Below are positions 45,551 through 54,413 of a stretch of DNA of 64,000 nucleotides, one piece after another (positions within the stretch are counted from its first letter, which is position 1; each line of letters starts with the position of its first letter). The translations under genes were made by a program, and so were the position numbers. The notes beneath the pieces were generated by a model. The model ran no database searches and had not been told where the DNA came from. It saw only the letters and a program-made list of their open reading frames with translations. Source of the DNA: Rhodobacteraceae bacterium UBA6197. GTDB lineage: Bacteria; Pseudomonadota; Alphaproteobacteria; Rhodobacterales; Rhodobacteraceae. The DNA is taken from positions 62,001-126,000 of the forward strand of contig DISZ01000001.1 in assembly GCA_002422085.1 (NCBI GenBank). The letters run 5' to 3'.

Positions 45551-46294
45551 TCAGGTGCCCGGGGCAGGACGGGCGCTGGGGTGGTGACGGGCGAGGCTGT
45601 CGATCCGGCGCAGATCCTGCACCGAAAGCGGGCCCTCTGCCCAAGGACGAAAGCGCGCCCGGAACGCGGCAAGCAGCGCCTCGGGCGCGGCATCGGGATA
45701 GCCAAAGGCGCTCGCCGCGCGGCGAAAGGCGGCGGGCAGATCGTCTGGAATATCCTTGGCGGCATCGCCTGCGGCTTCGGCGCGGGCAGCGGCCGGGGTA
45801 TCGCCGTCGGGCCAGACCGACAGCCCGGCCAGCGCAAGGCGACGCCAATCAAAGCGCGGACCGGGGTCGCGTTTGCGCGCAGGTGCCATATCGGAATGGG
45901 CAATCACGCCTTCGGGCGGAATGTGCCAGCGCGTGAGGATCTGCCCCAGCAGGCGCTCAAGTGCGGCCATTTGCGGTTCGGGAAAGGGGGCATCACCGGA
46001 ATTGGCCAGCTCGATCCCGATCGAACGCGAATTCACGTCGGCCGCCCCGCCCCATGCGCCGGCCCCGGCATGCCAGGCGCGCAGCGACTCATCGACCAGC
46101 GCCTCGGGGGTGCCATCCTCGGCAATCAGCCAATGCGCCGAAACCTCATGCGCCGGATCGCAAAGCCGCGCGCGGGCGGCAGCGCAGCTTGGCATTGCGG
46201 TATAGTGGATCACCACCAGCGCCGGCACGGCCCCGCCCCGGCGCGCGTTGAAATTCGGCGAAGTCGGGGTCGGGTCGGCGGGCGCGTGCGGCAT
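45551..46294 (-). CDS. N-acetylmuramoyl-L-alanine amidase, AmpD-like
   Basis: A 247-residue amidase of family 2 without an obvious signal peptide, consistent with cytosolic recycling of muropeptides. Zinc ligands are His30 (VVIHYTAM), a His in VIAHSDMAPARKRDPG, and the Asp of that same motif. AWHAGAGAWGG and IGIELANSG are conserved blocks. The C-terminal 90 residues look like a peptidoglycan-binding helical domain. It likely cleaves 1,6-anhydro-MurNAc-peptides. Confidence 0.88.
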   Translation of the reverse strand: MPHAPADPTPTSPNFNARRGGAVPALVVIHYTAMPSCAAARARLCDPAHEVSAHWLIAEDGTPEALVDESLRAWHAGAGAWGGAADVNSRSIGIELANSGDAPFPEPQMAALERLLGQILTRWHIPPEGVIAHSDMAPARKRDPGPRFDWRRLALAGLSVWPDGDTPAAARAEAAGDAAKDIPDDLPAAFRRAASAFGYPDAAPEALLAAFRARFRPWAEGPLSVQDLRRIDSLARHHPSARPAPGT

Positions 46295-46308
46295 GGCTGC
46301 TGGTGGCG

Positions 46309-47130
46309 CTACTGGCGCGCGGTCTGAAACGGCGTCGGATCCCAGAAGCAGGCGAAACCGTCGCCATCCGGGTCAAGGTTGCCGGGGTCGCGTTGCGGGC
46401 CACCCTTGGTCAGGAAGGCAATCTGCGCCTGATCGAGCGAGGCGAATTTCGCGCAAGCCCGGTCGTGATTGACCAGCGACAGGCCGCCGCGCTTCCAGAC
46501 CGGCTCGCCCAGACGGTTGCTGGCTTGCAGCGCATAGGCGGCAAGGTTCGGCCCGGTGTCACCGCTGCGCGCCGGCAAGGCACCGGGCTGGACCTGCTGA
46601 TAGGCGGCGCGGTTGGCCTCGATCCGGGCCTTGTCGCTGGCGATGGTTTCGCGCGCGGCGACGGCGTCAAAATTGTTCTCGTCGGACATCACCGCGCCCG
46701 AGGCGGTGCGCGGCAGCGGCGTGGCATTGGCTTGCGCCACCGCCGAGGGGCCGCTGGCGGTGGCAGCCGAATCCAGGCCCATCGCATTCAGCGGCGCGCC
46801 CGGATTGGCCCCGGTGCCGCTGCGCGGCGGCAGCGTCGCCCCCAGCGACGTCAGCGCCACCGCGCCGGTATCGGGGGCGCCAGTCTGCAGTGTGGCGGTC
46901 TGCGGTGTGGCGGTCTGCGGTATGGCGCGCCCGTCCGAGCGGTAGCCGGTCGCGGCCAGAAAAGGCGCGTCGGGGGCCGCGCCCTGACCTTGAAGCGCGG
47001 CTTCACGCTGCGCGAGATAGCTGCTGTAATCGCCAAAGCCGACGCCGCCAACGGCGCCGCTATTGGGCACCGCCGGCTGACAGGCCGTCAGCGCCATCAC
47101 CGGCAAAAGAAGAACGAGCTTGCGCATCAT
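46309..47130 (-). CDS. lipoprotein with C-terminal excalibur-like calcium-binding motif
   Basis: A lipoprotein of about 273 residues: the signal peptide ends in the lipobox LTAC. The middle region is low-complexity (Ala, Gly, Thr, Pro), including PQTATPQTATLQTG repeats encoded by a short direct repeat. The C-terminus carries the excalibur-type motif NLDPDGDGFACFW (D-x-D-x-D-G-x-A-C), which binds Ca2+. Function unknown. It lies just upstream of the amidase gene in the same direction, so both may act on the cell envelope. Confidence 0.75.
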   Translation of the reverse strand: MMRKLVLLLPVMALTACQPAVPNSGAVGGVGFGDYSSYLAQREAALQGQGAAPDAPFLAATGYRSDGRAIPQTATPQTATLQTGAPDTGAVALTSLGATLPPRSGTGANPGAPLNAMGLDSAATASGPSAVAQANATPLPRTASGAVMSDENNFDAVAARETIASDKARIEANRAAYQQVQPGALPARSGDTGPNLAAYALQASNRLGEPVWKRGGLSLVNHDRACAKFASLDQAQIAFLTKGGPQRDPGNLDPDGDGFACFWDPTPFQTARQ

Positions 47131-47156
47131 GTCACCATCCAAGCGGGGCACCCCCC

Positions 47157-48638
47157 TTACCACCATTTGCCCGGCTTGGACACGAAGCCCGCCGCGCGTT
47201 CCAGCACATAGGCGTGATTGAGCAGATCGCCCTCGGCCCAGGGCCGCCCGATCAGTTGCAGCCCCATCGGCAGCCCCTTGGCATCCAGCGCCACCGGCAC
47301 CGCGATCCCCGGCAGACCGGCCAGATTGACCGTCACCGTGAACACGTCATTGAGATACATCTCGACCGGGTCGGCATTGGCCATCTCGCCCAGACCGAAG
47401 GCCGACGAGGGCGTCGCGGGGGTCAGGATCGCGTCGATCCCGGCCGCGAAGGCCAGATCGAAATCGCGTTTTATCAGCGCGCGGACCTTGCGGGCACGGT
47501 TGTAGTAGGCGTCGTAGAAACCCGCCGACAACACATAGGTGCCGATCATCACGCGGCGCTGGACCTCTTTGCCAAAGCCCTCGGCGCGGGTCCGCTCATA
47601 CATTTCGGTGATGCCGTCCCCCGCGCCCAGTTTCGCGCGGTGGCCATAGCGCACCCCGTCATAGCGCGCGAGGTTCGACGAGGCCTCGGCAGGGGCGACG
47701 ACGTAATAGGCAGGCAGCGCGTATTTCGTATGCGGCAGGCTGATGTCGACGATCTCGGCGCCGGCATCCTTCAGCATCGCGGTGCCCTTGGCCCAAAGCG
47801 CCTCGATCTCGGCGGGCATGCCGTCCATCCGGTATTCCCGCGGAATCCCGATCTTCTTGCCGCGGATATCGCCCGTCAGCGCGGCCTCGAAATCAGGCAC
47901 CGCAAGGTCGGCGCTGGTCGAATCCTTCGGGTCATGGCTGGCCATCGTCGCCAACATGATCGCCGCGTCGCGCACCGATTTGGTCATCGGGCCGGCCTGA
48001 TCGAGGCTTGAGGCAAAGGCCACCACGCCCCAGCGGCTGACCCGGCCATAGGTCGGCTTGATCCCGACGATACCGGTAAAGGCGGCGGGCTGGCGGATCG
48101 AGCCGCCGGTATCGGTGCCGGTCGCGGCAAGGCACAGATCGGCGGCCACGGCGGCGGCGGACCCGCCCGAAGACCCGCCCGGCGTCAACTGCCGGCCATC
48201 CACCTTCCAGGGGTTGACGGCATTGCCATAGCAGGCGGTCTCGTTCGAGCTGCCCATGGCGAATTCGTCCATGTTCAGCTTGCCCAACATCACCGCGCCC
48301 GCGTCCCAAAGGTTCTGCGTGACGGTGGATTCGTATTCCGGCCGAAAGCCCCGCAAGATGTTCGACGCGGCCTGCGACGGCACCCCTTTGGTGCAGAAGA
48401 GATCCTTGATCCCCAAGGGAATACCGCACAGCGACGGCGCCGCGCCGGCCTTGATCCGCAGATCGGCAGCGGCGGCCTGCGCGCGCGCGATGTCGGGCGT
48501 GAGATGCACAAAGGCATTCAACGCGCCGGCACCCTCGATCGCGGCAAGGCAATCCTCGGTCAACTCGACAGCACTCAGCTCACCGGCGCGCAGCGCATCG
48601 CGCGCCGCCGAGATCGTCAGTTCATTCAGCGCGCTCAT
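47157..48638 (-). CDS. gatA: glutamyl-/aspartyl-tRNA amidotransferase subunit A
   Basis: GatA releases ammonia from glutamine to convert Glu-tRNA(Gln) and Asp-tRNA(Asn) to the amides, in the GatCAB complex. The 493-residue protein has the amidase triad: Lys78 ([10 protein letters not shown]), the cis-Ser in TPGGSSGGS (156/157) and the nucleophile Ser180 ([13 protein letters not shown]). It overlaps gatC by 4 nt (ATGA). gatB is not in the window. Confidence 0.96.
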   Translation of the reverse strand: MSALNELTISAARDALRAGELSAVELTEDCLAAIEGAGALNAFVHLTPDIARAQAAAADLRIKAGAAPSLCGIPLGIKDLFCTKGVPSQAASNILRGFRPEYESTVTQNLWDAGAVMLGKLNMDEFAMGSSNETACYGNAVNPWKVDGRQLTPGGSSGGSAAAVAADLCLAATGTDTGGSIRQPAAFTGIVGIKPTYGRVSRWGVVAFASSLDQAGPMTKSVRDAAIMLATMASHDPKDSTSADLAVPDFEAALTGDIRGKKIGIPREYRMDGMPAEIEALWAKGTAMLKDAGAEIVDISLPHTKYALPAYYVVAPAEASSNLARYDGVRYGHRAKLGAGDGITEMYERTRAEGFGKEVQRRVMIGTYVLSAGFYDAYYNRARKVRALIKRDFDLAFAAGIDAILTPATPSSAFGLGEMANADPVEMYLNDVFTVTVNLAGLPGIAVPVALDAKGLPMGLQLIGRPWAEGDLLNHAYVLERAAGFVSKPGKWW

Positions 48639-48922
48639 TCGACCACCTTCGGCACCGCAAAGAACCCTTCGCGCGCATCGGGCGCGTTCGACAGGATCCT
48701 GGCCTGATAGCCGCCATCCGTCACGACATCCTCGCGCCGCTTCAGGCGCATCGGCGTGACCGAGGTCATCGGCTCGATCCCGGTCACATCGACCTCGTTG
48801 AGCTGCTCCATGAAGGAAAGAATGCCCGACAGCTCTCCGGCAAGGGCCGGAAGCTCGGCTTCAGGGACCGCGATGCGGGCCAGATGCGCGACTTTGCGCG
48901 CAGTGTCGATGTCGATGGACAT
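48635..48922 (-). CDS. gatC: glutamyl-/aspartyl-tRNA amidotransferase subunit C
   Basis: A 95-residue GatC, the small subunit that holds GatA and GatB together. The N-terminal helix [15 protein letters not shown] and the loop [20 protein letters not shown] are diagnostic. The start at 48922 gives [10 protein letters not shown], the usual N-terminus. It is first in the gatC-gatA unit. Confidence 0.95.
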   Translation of the reverse strand: MSIDIDTARKVAHLARIAVPEAELPALAGELSGILSFMEQLNEVDVTGIEPMTSVTPMRLKRREDVVTDGGYQARILSNAPDAREGFFAVPKVVE

Positions 48923-49091
48923 GAGGGTCTCCGGTTCTGTTGGCCCGGGTTTAGCGCCCCCGCCCCTTTCGTGCAAGACACGCAGGCAGCAGGCGCCGCG
49001 GCGCGCAAGGAAAGGGGTGGCAGAGACGCGCGCCCTTCCCTTCGGCGCCACACGCGCTAGGCTTTGGCAGAGTCCACAACAGGAGAAGACA

Positions 49092-49787
49092 ATGAAACTG
49101 ACCTGGCTTGGCCATTCGGGTTTCCGGCTGGAAATCGAAAGCGCGGTGCTGCTGATCGACCCTTGGCTGACCGGCAACCCGATGTTCCCCGCGGACCGCC
49201 GCACCGAGGCGTTGGCAGGTGCGACCCATCTGCTCATCACCCATGGCCACGGTGACCACGCCGCCGACTCGTTGGCCATCGCCAGGACGCAGGGCCTGCC
49301 GATCGTCTGCATCCATGAACTCTCCGAGATCTGGCGCGCGCAGGAAGGGATCGAGACGATCGGCTTTGGCAAGGGCGGCACGCTGACCCTTGGCGGGGCA
49401 CGCGTTACCATGGTCAACGCGGTTCATTCCGCCAGCATCGACTATGAAGGCGGCCGACCCCAGCCCGCCGGCAGCGCCGCGGGCTTCATGATCGCGGGCG
49501 AGGACCATACGACCTATGTTTCGGGCGACACCGACATCATGGCCGACATGGACTGGATGGGCGACTACCACAAACCCGACATTGGCATCCTTTGTGCCGG
49601 CGGGCGTTACACCATGGACATGAACCGCGCCGCCTACGCCGCCAAACGCTATTTCAACTTCAAGACCGTGATCCCTTGCCACTACCGCACCTTCCCGATT
49701 CTGGAACAAAGTGCAGCGGCGCTGATTGCGGGCCTGCCCGGGGTGCGGGTGATCGAACCCGAGGTGATGAAGCCGATTGACTTCTGA
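49092..49787 (+). CDS. UPF0173 family metal-dependent hydrolase
   Basis: A 231-residue metallo-beta-lactamase-fold protein of the UPF0173 group, of unknown substrate. The metal motif is THGHGDHAADS (about residues 51-61), with further ligands His in VNAVHSAS and Asp in YVSGDTDIM, and a late His in VIPCHYRTF. The length is standard. AGGAGAAG precedes the ATG. Confidence 0.9.
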   Translation: MKLTWLGHSGFRLEIESAVLLIDPWLTGNPMFPADRRTEALAGATHLLITHGHGDHAADSLAIARTQGLPIVCIHELSEIWRAQEGIETIGFGKGGTLTLGGARVTMVNAVHSASIDYEGGRPQPAGSAAGFMIAGEDHTTYVSGDTDIMADMDWMGDYHKPDIGILCAGGRYTMDMNRAAYAAKRYFNFKTVIPCHYRTFPILEQSAAALIAGLPGVRVIEPEVMKPIDF

Positions 49788-49790
49788 TCG

Positions 49791-49878
49791 GTTTCTTTTT
49801 GGGGGAAATACTCCCGCCGGAGGCTCCCGGACCAGACCGCAGGAGCCTCCGGCGGGAGTATTTCCCCCAAAAAGAAAC
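49791..49878. repeat. 37-bp perfect inverted repeat between convergent genes
   Basis: The arms 49791-49827 and 49842-49878 are exact complements around a 14-nt loop. The outer part (GTTTCTTTTTGGGGG) provides T tracts on both strands, so it can end transcription of both the UPF0173 gene and tadA. The inner part contains GGAGCCTCCGGCGGG, shared with the repeat at 694-710. Confidence 0.92.
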
Positions 49879-49882
49879 GCCA

Positions 49883-50335
49883 TCAGCGCCTTGCGGCGAA
49901 GAATTCCTTCAACAGAGCCTCGGCGTCGCGCGCGCAGATCCCGTCATAGACCTCGGGAACGTGGTGGCACTGCGGGTGGGTGAAGATGCGCGGCCCTTGC
50001 GCGACGCCGCCGGATTTGGGGTCGGCGGCAGCGTAATAAAGCCGGGCGATACGAGCGCTGGCCAAGGCGGCGGCGCACATCGGGCAGGGTTCGAGGGTGA
50101 CGTAGAGATCATGGCCCGGCAGTCGTTGCGAACCCAGCTCGGCGCAGGCGGCGCGCAGGGCGAGGATCTCGGCATGCGCGGTCGGGTCGTGCAATTCCCG
50201 CGTGCGGTTCCCGGCGCGGGCGACGATCCGCCCGTCAGGGCCGACGATCACCGCGCCCACCGGCACCTCGCCGCGCGCGCCAGCGGCGCGGGCTTCGGCA
50301 AGGGCTGCGCCCATATGGCTGCGAAACGGGGTCAT
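49883..50335 (-). CDS. tadA: tRNA adenosine(34) deaminase
   Basis: TadA converts A34 of tRNA-Arg(ACG) to inosine. The 150-residue cytidine-deaminase-fold protein has the zinc site HAEILAL (with catalytic Glu) and TLEPCPMCAAAL. The C-terminal helix ends EALLKEFFAARR, as in TadA. It abuts the large hairpin. Confidence 0.93.
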   Translation of the reverse strand: MTPFRSHMGAALAEARAAGARGEVPVGAVIVGPDGRIVARAGNRTRELHDPTAHAEILALRAACAELGSQRLPGHDLYVTLEPCPMCAAALASARIARLYYAAADPKSGGVAQGPRIFTHPQCHHVPEVYDGICARDAEALLKEFFAARR

Positions 50336-50436
50336 GCGTCTGTTGTGGCCTTGGAAACCGCATCAGCGCAAGGTGCTTTCACTTTGCGCCGCTTGGCTGT
50401 AGAGAGGCGCCTTCCACCCGGTCAGGAGCACCCGCC

Positions 50437-52026
50437 ATGGCATCCGAGAAAGTCACCCCCTCCCCCGAGGCCGAGCGCCCCGGAACCGAGCGTATTGCAA
50501 AGGTGATGGCACGATCGGGCATCTGTTCGCGCCGCGATGCCGAAAAGATGATCCTTGCCGGGCGCGTGACGGTCAACGGCAAGGCGATCGACAGCCCGGC
50601 GCTGGATGTCAGCGCCCGCGACAAGATCACGCTGGACGGCAAGCCGATCGACGCGCCGCAAGAAACCCGGGTCTGGCTTTACTACAAACCTCTGGGGCTG
50701 GTGACTTCGGAAAAGGATGAAAAGGGCCGCCAGACGGTGTTTGACACCCTGCCCGAGGGCATGCCGCGGGTGATGAGCGTGGGACGGCTTGACCTCAACT
50801 CGGAAGGGTTGCTGCTGTTGACCAATGATGGCGGGTTGAAGCGGCGGTTGGAGCTGCCCGAGACCGGCTGGCTGCGCAAATACCGGGTGCGGGTGAACGG
50901 GCGTCCCGACAATGCCACCTTCGACCCTTTGCGCCGCGGCATTATCCTTGATGGCGAGGAATTCCAGCCGATGGAAATAACGCTGGACCGGCAGCAGGGC
51001 GCCAACGCCTGGCTGACGGTGGGCATCCGCGAGGGCCGCAACCGCGAGATCCGCCGCGCGATGGAAGAAGTGAAGATGGTGGTGAACCGTCTGATCCGGG
51101 TCAGCTATGGTCCGTTTCGCCTGAATGAGATGGAGCCGGGCGCGGTGGTCGAGGTCAAACGCAAGATCCTGCGCGATCAGTTGGGCGAGCGGTTGCTGAC
51201 CGGCAACGAAGACGCCCCCGAGCGTGCGCCTCGGGGCGACAGTGCGGATCGGGGTGGCGAGCGGGGTGGCGAGCGGGGCGCCGGTGCGCGGCGCCCGCGT
51301 GACGAGGGCGGCCGGGGTCAGGGCGGCCGGGGTGAAGACGGGCGGTTCAATGCGGGCGACCGCAAGCCCTATGGTGACCGGCCGCGCGGGGATGGCGACC
51401 GCAAGCCCTATGGTGACAAGCCGCGCGGGGATGGCGACCGCAAACCCTATGGTGACAAGCCGCGGCGCGACGACGGGGGGCGCAGCGAGGCTCCGCGCAA
51501 GCCTTACGGCGCGCGTGCGGACGACCGGCAGCAACGCGGCGAGGGCCAGCACAAGCCCTTTGGACCGCGCGGCGACGCCCCGGCAGATGGCTCGCGCAAG
51601 CCACGCTGGAGCGCCGACAAGCCTGCGGGCAAGGCCCCCGGCGGCGCCGGTTCTGAAAGGCGCAGCTTTGGCGACAAGCCGTCTGGCCGCGGGTATGGCG
51701 ACAAACCGGCTGGCAAACCCTATGCCGACCGTGCCGAGCGTGCCGAGGACCGCAGTGGCGGCGACCGATCGGGGCCGAAAGCGCCGGGGTATAAAACCCA
51801 TGCCGGGCGCTCGGATGACAAATCAGCGGGCAAGCCTTATGGCGACAAGCCGCGCAGCTTTGGCGACAAGCCCGGCGGCAAATCGGCCGGGTTCAAGTCA
51901 CATGGCGGTGGGGCCGGTGGCGGACGCTCGACAGGGTTCAAATCGCACGGCGGCGCCGGCAAGCCCGCCTCGGGGGCGCCCAGAGGCGCGGGCGGCGGCA
52001 AGCCGGGGCCGCGCGGTCGCGGCTAG
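50437..52026 (+). CDS. rluB: pseudouridine synthase, RluB/RsuA family, with long disordered tail
   Basis: The enzyme isomerises uridine in 23S rRNA (the RluB position near 2605 is the usual target). Residues 16-75 form the S4 RNA-binding domain (ERIAKVMARSGICSRRDAEK). The catalytic domain covers about 76-250, with catalytic Asp in VGRLDLNSEGLLLLTNDG and the conserved GRNREIRRAME. Residues 255-529 are a low-complexity Gly/Arg/Lys/Asp/Pro-rich tail with tandem repeats, making the 529-residue protein about twice the core length. Such tails in this family probably bind RNA without fixed structure. Confidence 0.93.
   Translation: MASEKVTPSPEAERPGTERIAKVMARSGICSRRDAEKMILAGRVTVNGKAIDSPALDVSARDKITLDGKPIDAPQETRVWLYYKPLGLVTSEKDEKGRQTVFDTLPEGMPRVMSVGRLDLNSEGLLLLTNDGGLKRRLELPETGWLRKYRVRVNGRPDNATFDPLRRGIILDGEEFQPMEITLDRQQGANAWLTVGIREGRNREIRRAMEEVKMVVNRLIRVSYGPFRLNEMEPGAVVEVKRKILRDQLGERLLTGNEDAPERAPRGDSADRGGERGGERGAGARRPRDEGGRGQGGRGEDGRFNAGDRKPYGDRPRGDGDRKPYGDKPRGDGDRKPYGDKPRRDDGGRSEAPRKPYGARADDRQQRGEGQHKPFGPRGDAPADGSRKPRWSADKPAGKAPGGAGSERRSFGDKPSGRGYGDKPAGKPYADRAERAEDRSGGDRSGPKAPGYKTHAGRSDDKSAGKPYGDKPRSFGDKPGGKSAGFKSHGGGAGGGRSTGFKSHGGAGKPASGAPRGAGGGKPGPRGRG
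51355..51471 (+). repeat. 39-nt tandem repeat in rluB tail
   Basis: Three near-perfect units begin at 51355, 51394 and 51433, each encoding GDRKPYGDKPRGD-like 13-mers. Further degenerate GDKPxG units follow. Confidence 0.9.
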
Positions 52027-52226
52027 GACCGACGGGCAGCGCCGCCACCTGCCTCGGGTCCGGATTGCCTGCGGCACGGCACGACAAAGGCGCACTCCGG
52101 CCAAGGGGGGAAACCTGCACCGTCTTTCCCGCCCCGCGCCCGCCTAAACACTGGCAGCGCGGCCTTAAAACCCCTATAACATCAGGGCCGGAAAGAATTT
52201 CGCCGGGTCAAAACCTCGGGGGACCA

Positions 52227-52310
52227 ATGTCTCAGACCGCAGTGCGGCGCATCGCATTTTACCTCATGCTGGCGCTGACCTTGTCAGTTGCCCTGACGGG
52301 CAACGTCTGA
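52227..52310 (+). CDS. 27-residue membrane microprotein
   Basis: A short frame encoding 27 residues: a basic start (MSQTAVRR) and one hydrophobic helix (IAFYLMLALTLSVALTG). A GGGGGA Shine-Dalgarno sequence lies 4 nt before the ATG. The stop TGA overlaps the ATG of the next gene (TGATG), so the XpaC-like gene appears translationally coupled to it. The same short spacing and polarity pattern links all genes down to 57677. I know no family for it. It may be a leader peptide or a functional single-pass protein. Confidence 0.6.
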   Translation: MSQTAVRRIAFYLMLALTLSVALTGNV

Positions 52311-53230
52311 TGGCCGAACGTTTCGGCGGGAAATTCAGCCCGCAAGATCGGCCGCACTCCGAACCCGCCGACACACCGCCGGGATCCCTCGGCAAGGGTC
52401 GGCTGATCCAGGGCGCGCCCCGCCACAAGCTTGAAGGCCGACCGTTCTGGACCGTGCTGGCGGCGGCGCCGTTCCTGCTCGGCGCCTTTGGCGACGGGCC
52501 TTTGGTGCTGGCCTACAGCCTGTCGGCCTTTGCCGCGATTGCCGCATCGGCGTGGATCACCCGCGAAGGGTTGCGCGCCGAGGCCGCCTATGACGCGCGC
52601 CGGACCGCCCGTCGCCCGGCCCTGCCGCGCAAGGCGCTGGGGGCGGTGCTGTTTGGCGCCGGGATCGTGCTGGGGGCCACGCAGGTTGGCTGGGGCGGCG
52701 CGCTGGTGCTGGGCCTGATCGCGGTGGTGCTGCATCTGCTGGCTTACGGGCTGGACCCGACGCGCGACAAGGGCATGGAGGGGATCGACCCGTTCCAGCA
52801 AGACCGCGTCGCCCGCGTCGTCACCGAGGGCGAAAAATACCTGGCCGCGATGAAGGACGCGATCCTGCGCGCCCATGACCGCCGCCTTGAGGCGCGGGTG
52901 GACCTGTTCGCCGCGACCGCGCGCGAATTGTTCCACGCGGTCGAAAACGACCCGGCCGACCTGACCGCCGCGCGCAGATACATGGGCGTCTATCTGATGG
53001 GCGCACGCGACGCGACGGCCAAGTTTGCCGACCTCTGGGTAGCCACGCGCGACCCCAAGGCGCGCGCTGACTATGAAGCGCTGCTGGCCGATCTTGAGAC
53101 GAATTTCACCGCGCGCACCCAAAGCCTGATTTCCGGCGGGCGCGAGGATCTGGACGTGGAAATCGACGTGCTGCGCGACCGCTTGGCGCGCGAAGGGGTA
53201 GTAACCCGTGACAGTGGAGATGTGAAATGA
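52310..53230 (+). CDS. XpaC-like (5-bromo-4-chloroindolyl phosphate hydrolysis) membrane protein
   Basis: A 306-residue member of the XpaC family, whose name comes from a Bacillus phenotype and not from a proven enzyme. Two pairs of hydrophobic segments (about residues 48-85 and 108-145) anchor it in the inner membrane, and a cytosolic helical domain (about 160-300) follows. In many bacteria XpaC and TelA genes are adjacent, as here: the stop overlaps the telA start by 4 nt. Confidence 0.82.
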   Translation: MAERFGGKFSPQDRPHSEPADTPPGSLGKGRLIQGAPRHKLEGRPFWTVLAAAPFLLGAFGDGPLVLAYSLSAFAAIAASAWITREGLRAEAAYDARRTARRPALPRKALGAVLFGAGIVLGATQVGWGGALVLGLIAVVLHLLAYGLDPTRDKGMEGIDPFQQDRVARVVTEGEKYLAAMKDAILRAHDRRLEARVDLFAATARELFHAVENDPADLTAARRYMGVYLMGARDATAKFADLWVATRDPKARADYEALLADLETNFTARTQSLISGGREDLDVEIDVLRDRLAREGVVTRDSGDVK

Positions 53231-54411
53231 CCGAGACTACCCGCGAAAAGGCCATGCAATCCTTGGCCGAAATCGAAGCCGTGACCGCCGTGGTTCTGGC
53301 GGAGCCAGGGGCCGAGATCGTGCCACTGGCCGCCGCCGCCGCCCCGCTGGCCAGCGAGATCCGCACGCGCATGAACGAAATCGACATGGGCGATACCGGC
53401 TCGATCGTCAATTTCGGGTCGCGCGCGCAGGGCGAATTGCAGATCATCAGCCAGGCGATGCTGGCCGATGTCAAGAACAAGGACGTCGGCCCCGCGGGCG
53501 ACAGCCTGCGCCAGATCGTGACCACGATCCGGGGCTTTTCGGTCTCGGAACTGGATGTGCGCCGCAAGCGTAGCTGGTGGGAAAGATTGCTGGGCCGCTC
53601 GGCGCCCTTTGCCAATTTTCTGGCGCGGTTCGAAGATGTGCAGGGGCAGATCGACAAGGTCACCGATGATCTGCTGAGCCACGAACACAAGCTTCTCAAA
53701 GACATCAAATCGCTGGATATTCTTTACGACAAGACACTGAATTTCTATAACGAGCTGGCGCTTTACATCGCCGCGGGCGAAGAAAAGCTGCGCGATCTGG
53801 ATAGCGGCGTGATCCCGGCAAAAGCGACCGAAGTGGCCGCCGCCGCCGAGGCCGACCAGGTGATGCGCGCGCAGGAACTACGCGATCTGCGCTCGGCGCG
53901 CGATGATCTGGAACGCCGGGTGCACGACCTGAAGCTGACGCGTCAGGTAACGATGCAAAGCCTGCCCTCGATCCGGCTGGTGCAGGAAAACGACAAGTCG
54001 CTGGTGACGAAGATCAACTCGACTCTGGTCAATACGGTGCCGCTTTGGGAAACCCAGCTGGCACAGGCGGTGACCATCCAGCGCAGCGCCGAAGCCGCCA
54101 AGGCGGTGCGCGAGGCGAACGACCTGACCAACGATCTGCTGACCGCGAACGCGAAGAACCTGCGTCAGGCCAACCAGATCGTGCGCGAGGAAATGGAGCG
54201 CGGCGTGTTTGACATCGAGGCGGTCAAGACCGCCAACGCCGAGCTGATCGCCACCGTCGAAGACAGCCTGCGCATCGCCGACGAGGGCAAGCGCAAGCGC
54301 GCCAGCGCCGAGGCCGATCTGAAGAAGATGGAGGCCGAGCTGCGCGACACGCTGGCCTCGGCCCGCGCCCGCGCCGACAAGACCGGCGCCACCATCGGTG
54401 GTGCGGTCTGA
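53227..54411 (+). CDS. telA: TelA family toxic-anion resistance protein
   Basis: TelA proteins are cytosolic, mostly helical proteins linked to tellurite resistance and to envelope and antibiotic stress. The 394-residue protein has the hallmark segment LPSIRLVQENDKSLVTKI followed by VNTVPLWETQLAQAV (about residues 245-285). It ends in a coiled coil (about 300-385). The FSVSELDVRRKRSWWERLLG region near residue 105 is also conserved. It is coupled to XpaC upstream and lies 2 nt from the next gene. Confidence 0.9.
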   Translation: MTETTREKAMQSLAEIEAVTAVVLAEPGAEIVPLAAAAAPLASEIRTRMNEIDMGDTGSIVNFGSRAQGELQIISQAMLADVKNKDVGPAGDSLRQIVTTIRGFSVSELDVRRKRSWWERLLGRSAPFANFLARFEDVQGQIDKVTDDLLSHEHKLLKDIKSLDILYDKTLNFYNELALYIAAGEEKLRDLDSGVIPAKATEVAAAAEADQVMRAQELRDLRSARDDLERRVHDLKLTRQVTMQSLPSIRLVQENDKSLVTKINSTLVNTVPLWETQLAQAVTIQRSAEAAKAVREANDLTNDLLTANAKNLRQANQIVREEMERGVFDIEAVKTANAELIATVEDSLRIADEGKRKRASAEADLKKMEAELRDTLASARARADKTGATIGGAV

Positions 54412-54413
54412 CC

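Noticed and set aside
50422..51801. 459-residue minus-strand frame
   Set aside because: It is antisense to rluB, whose S4 and catalytic motifs are clear.
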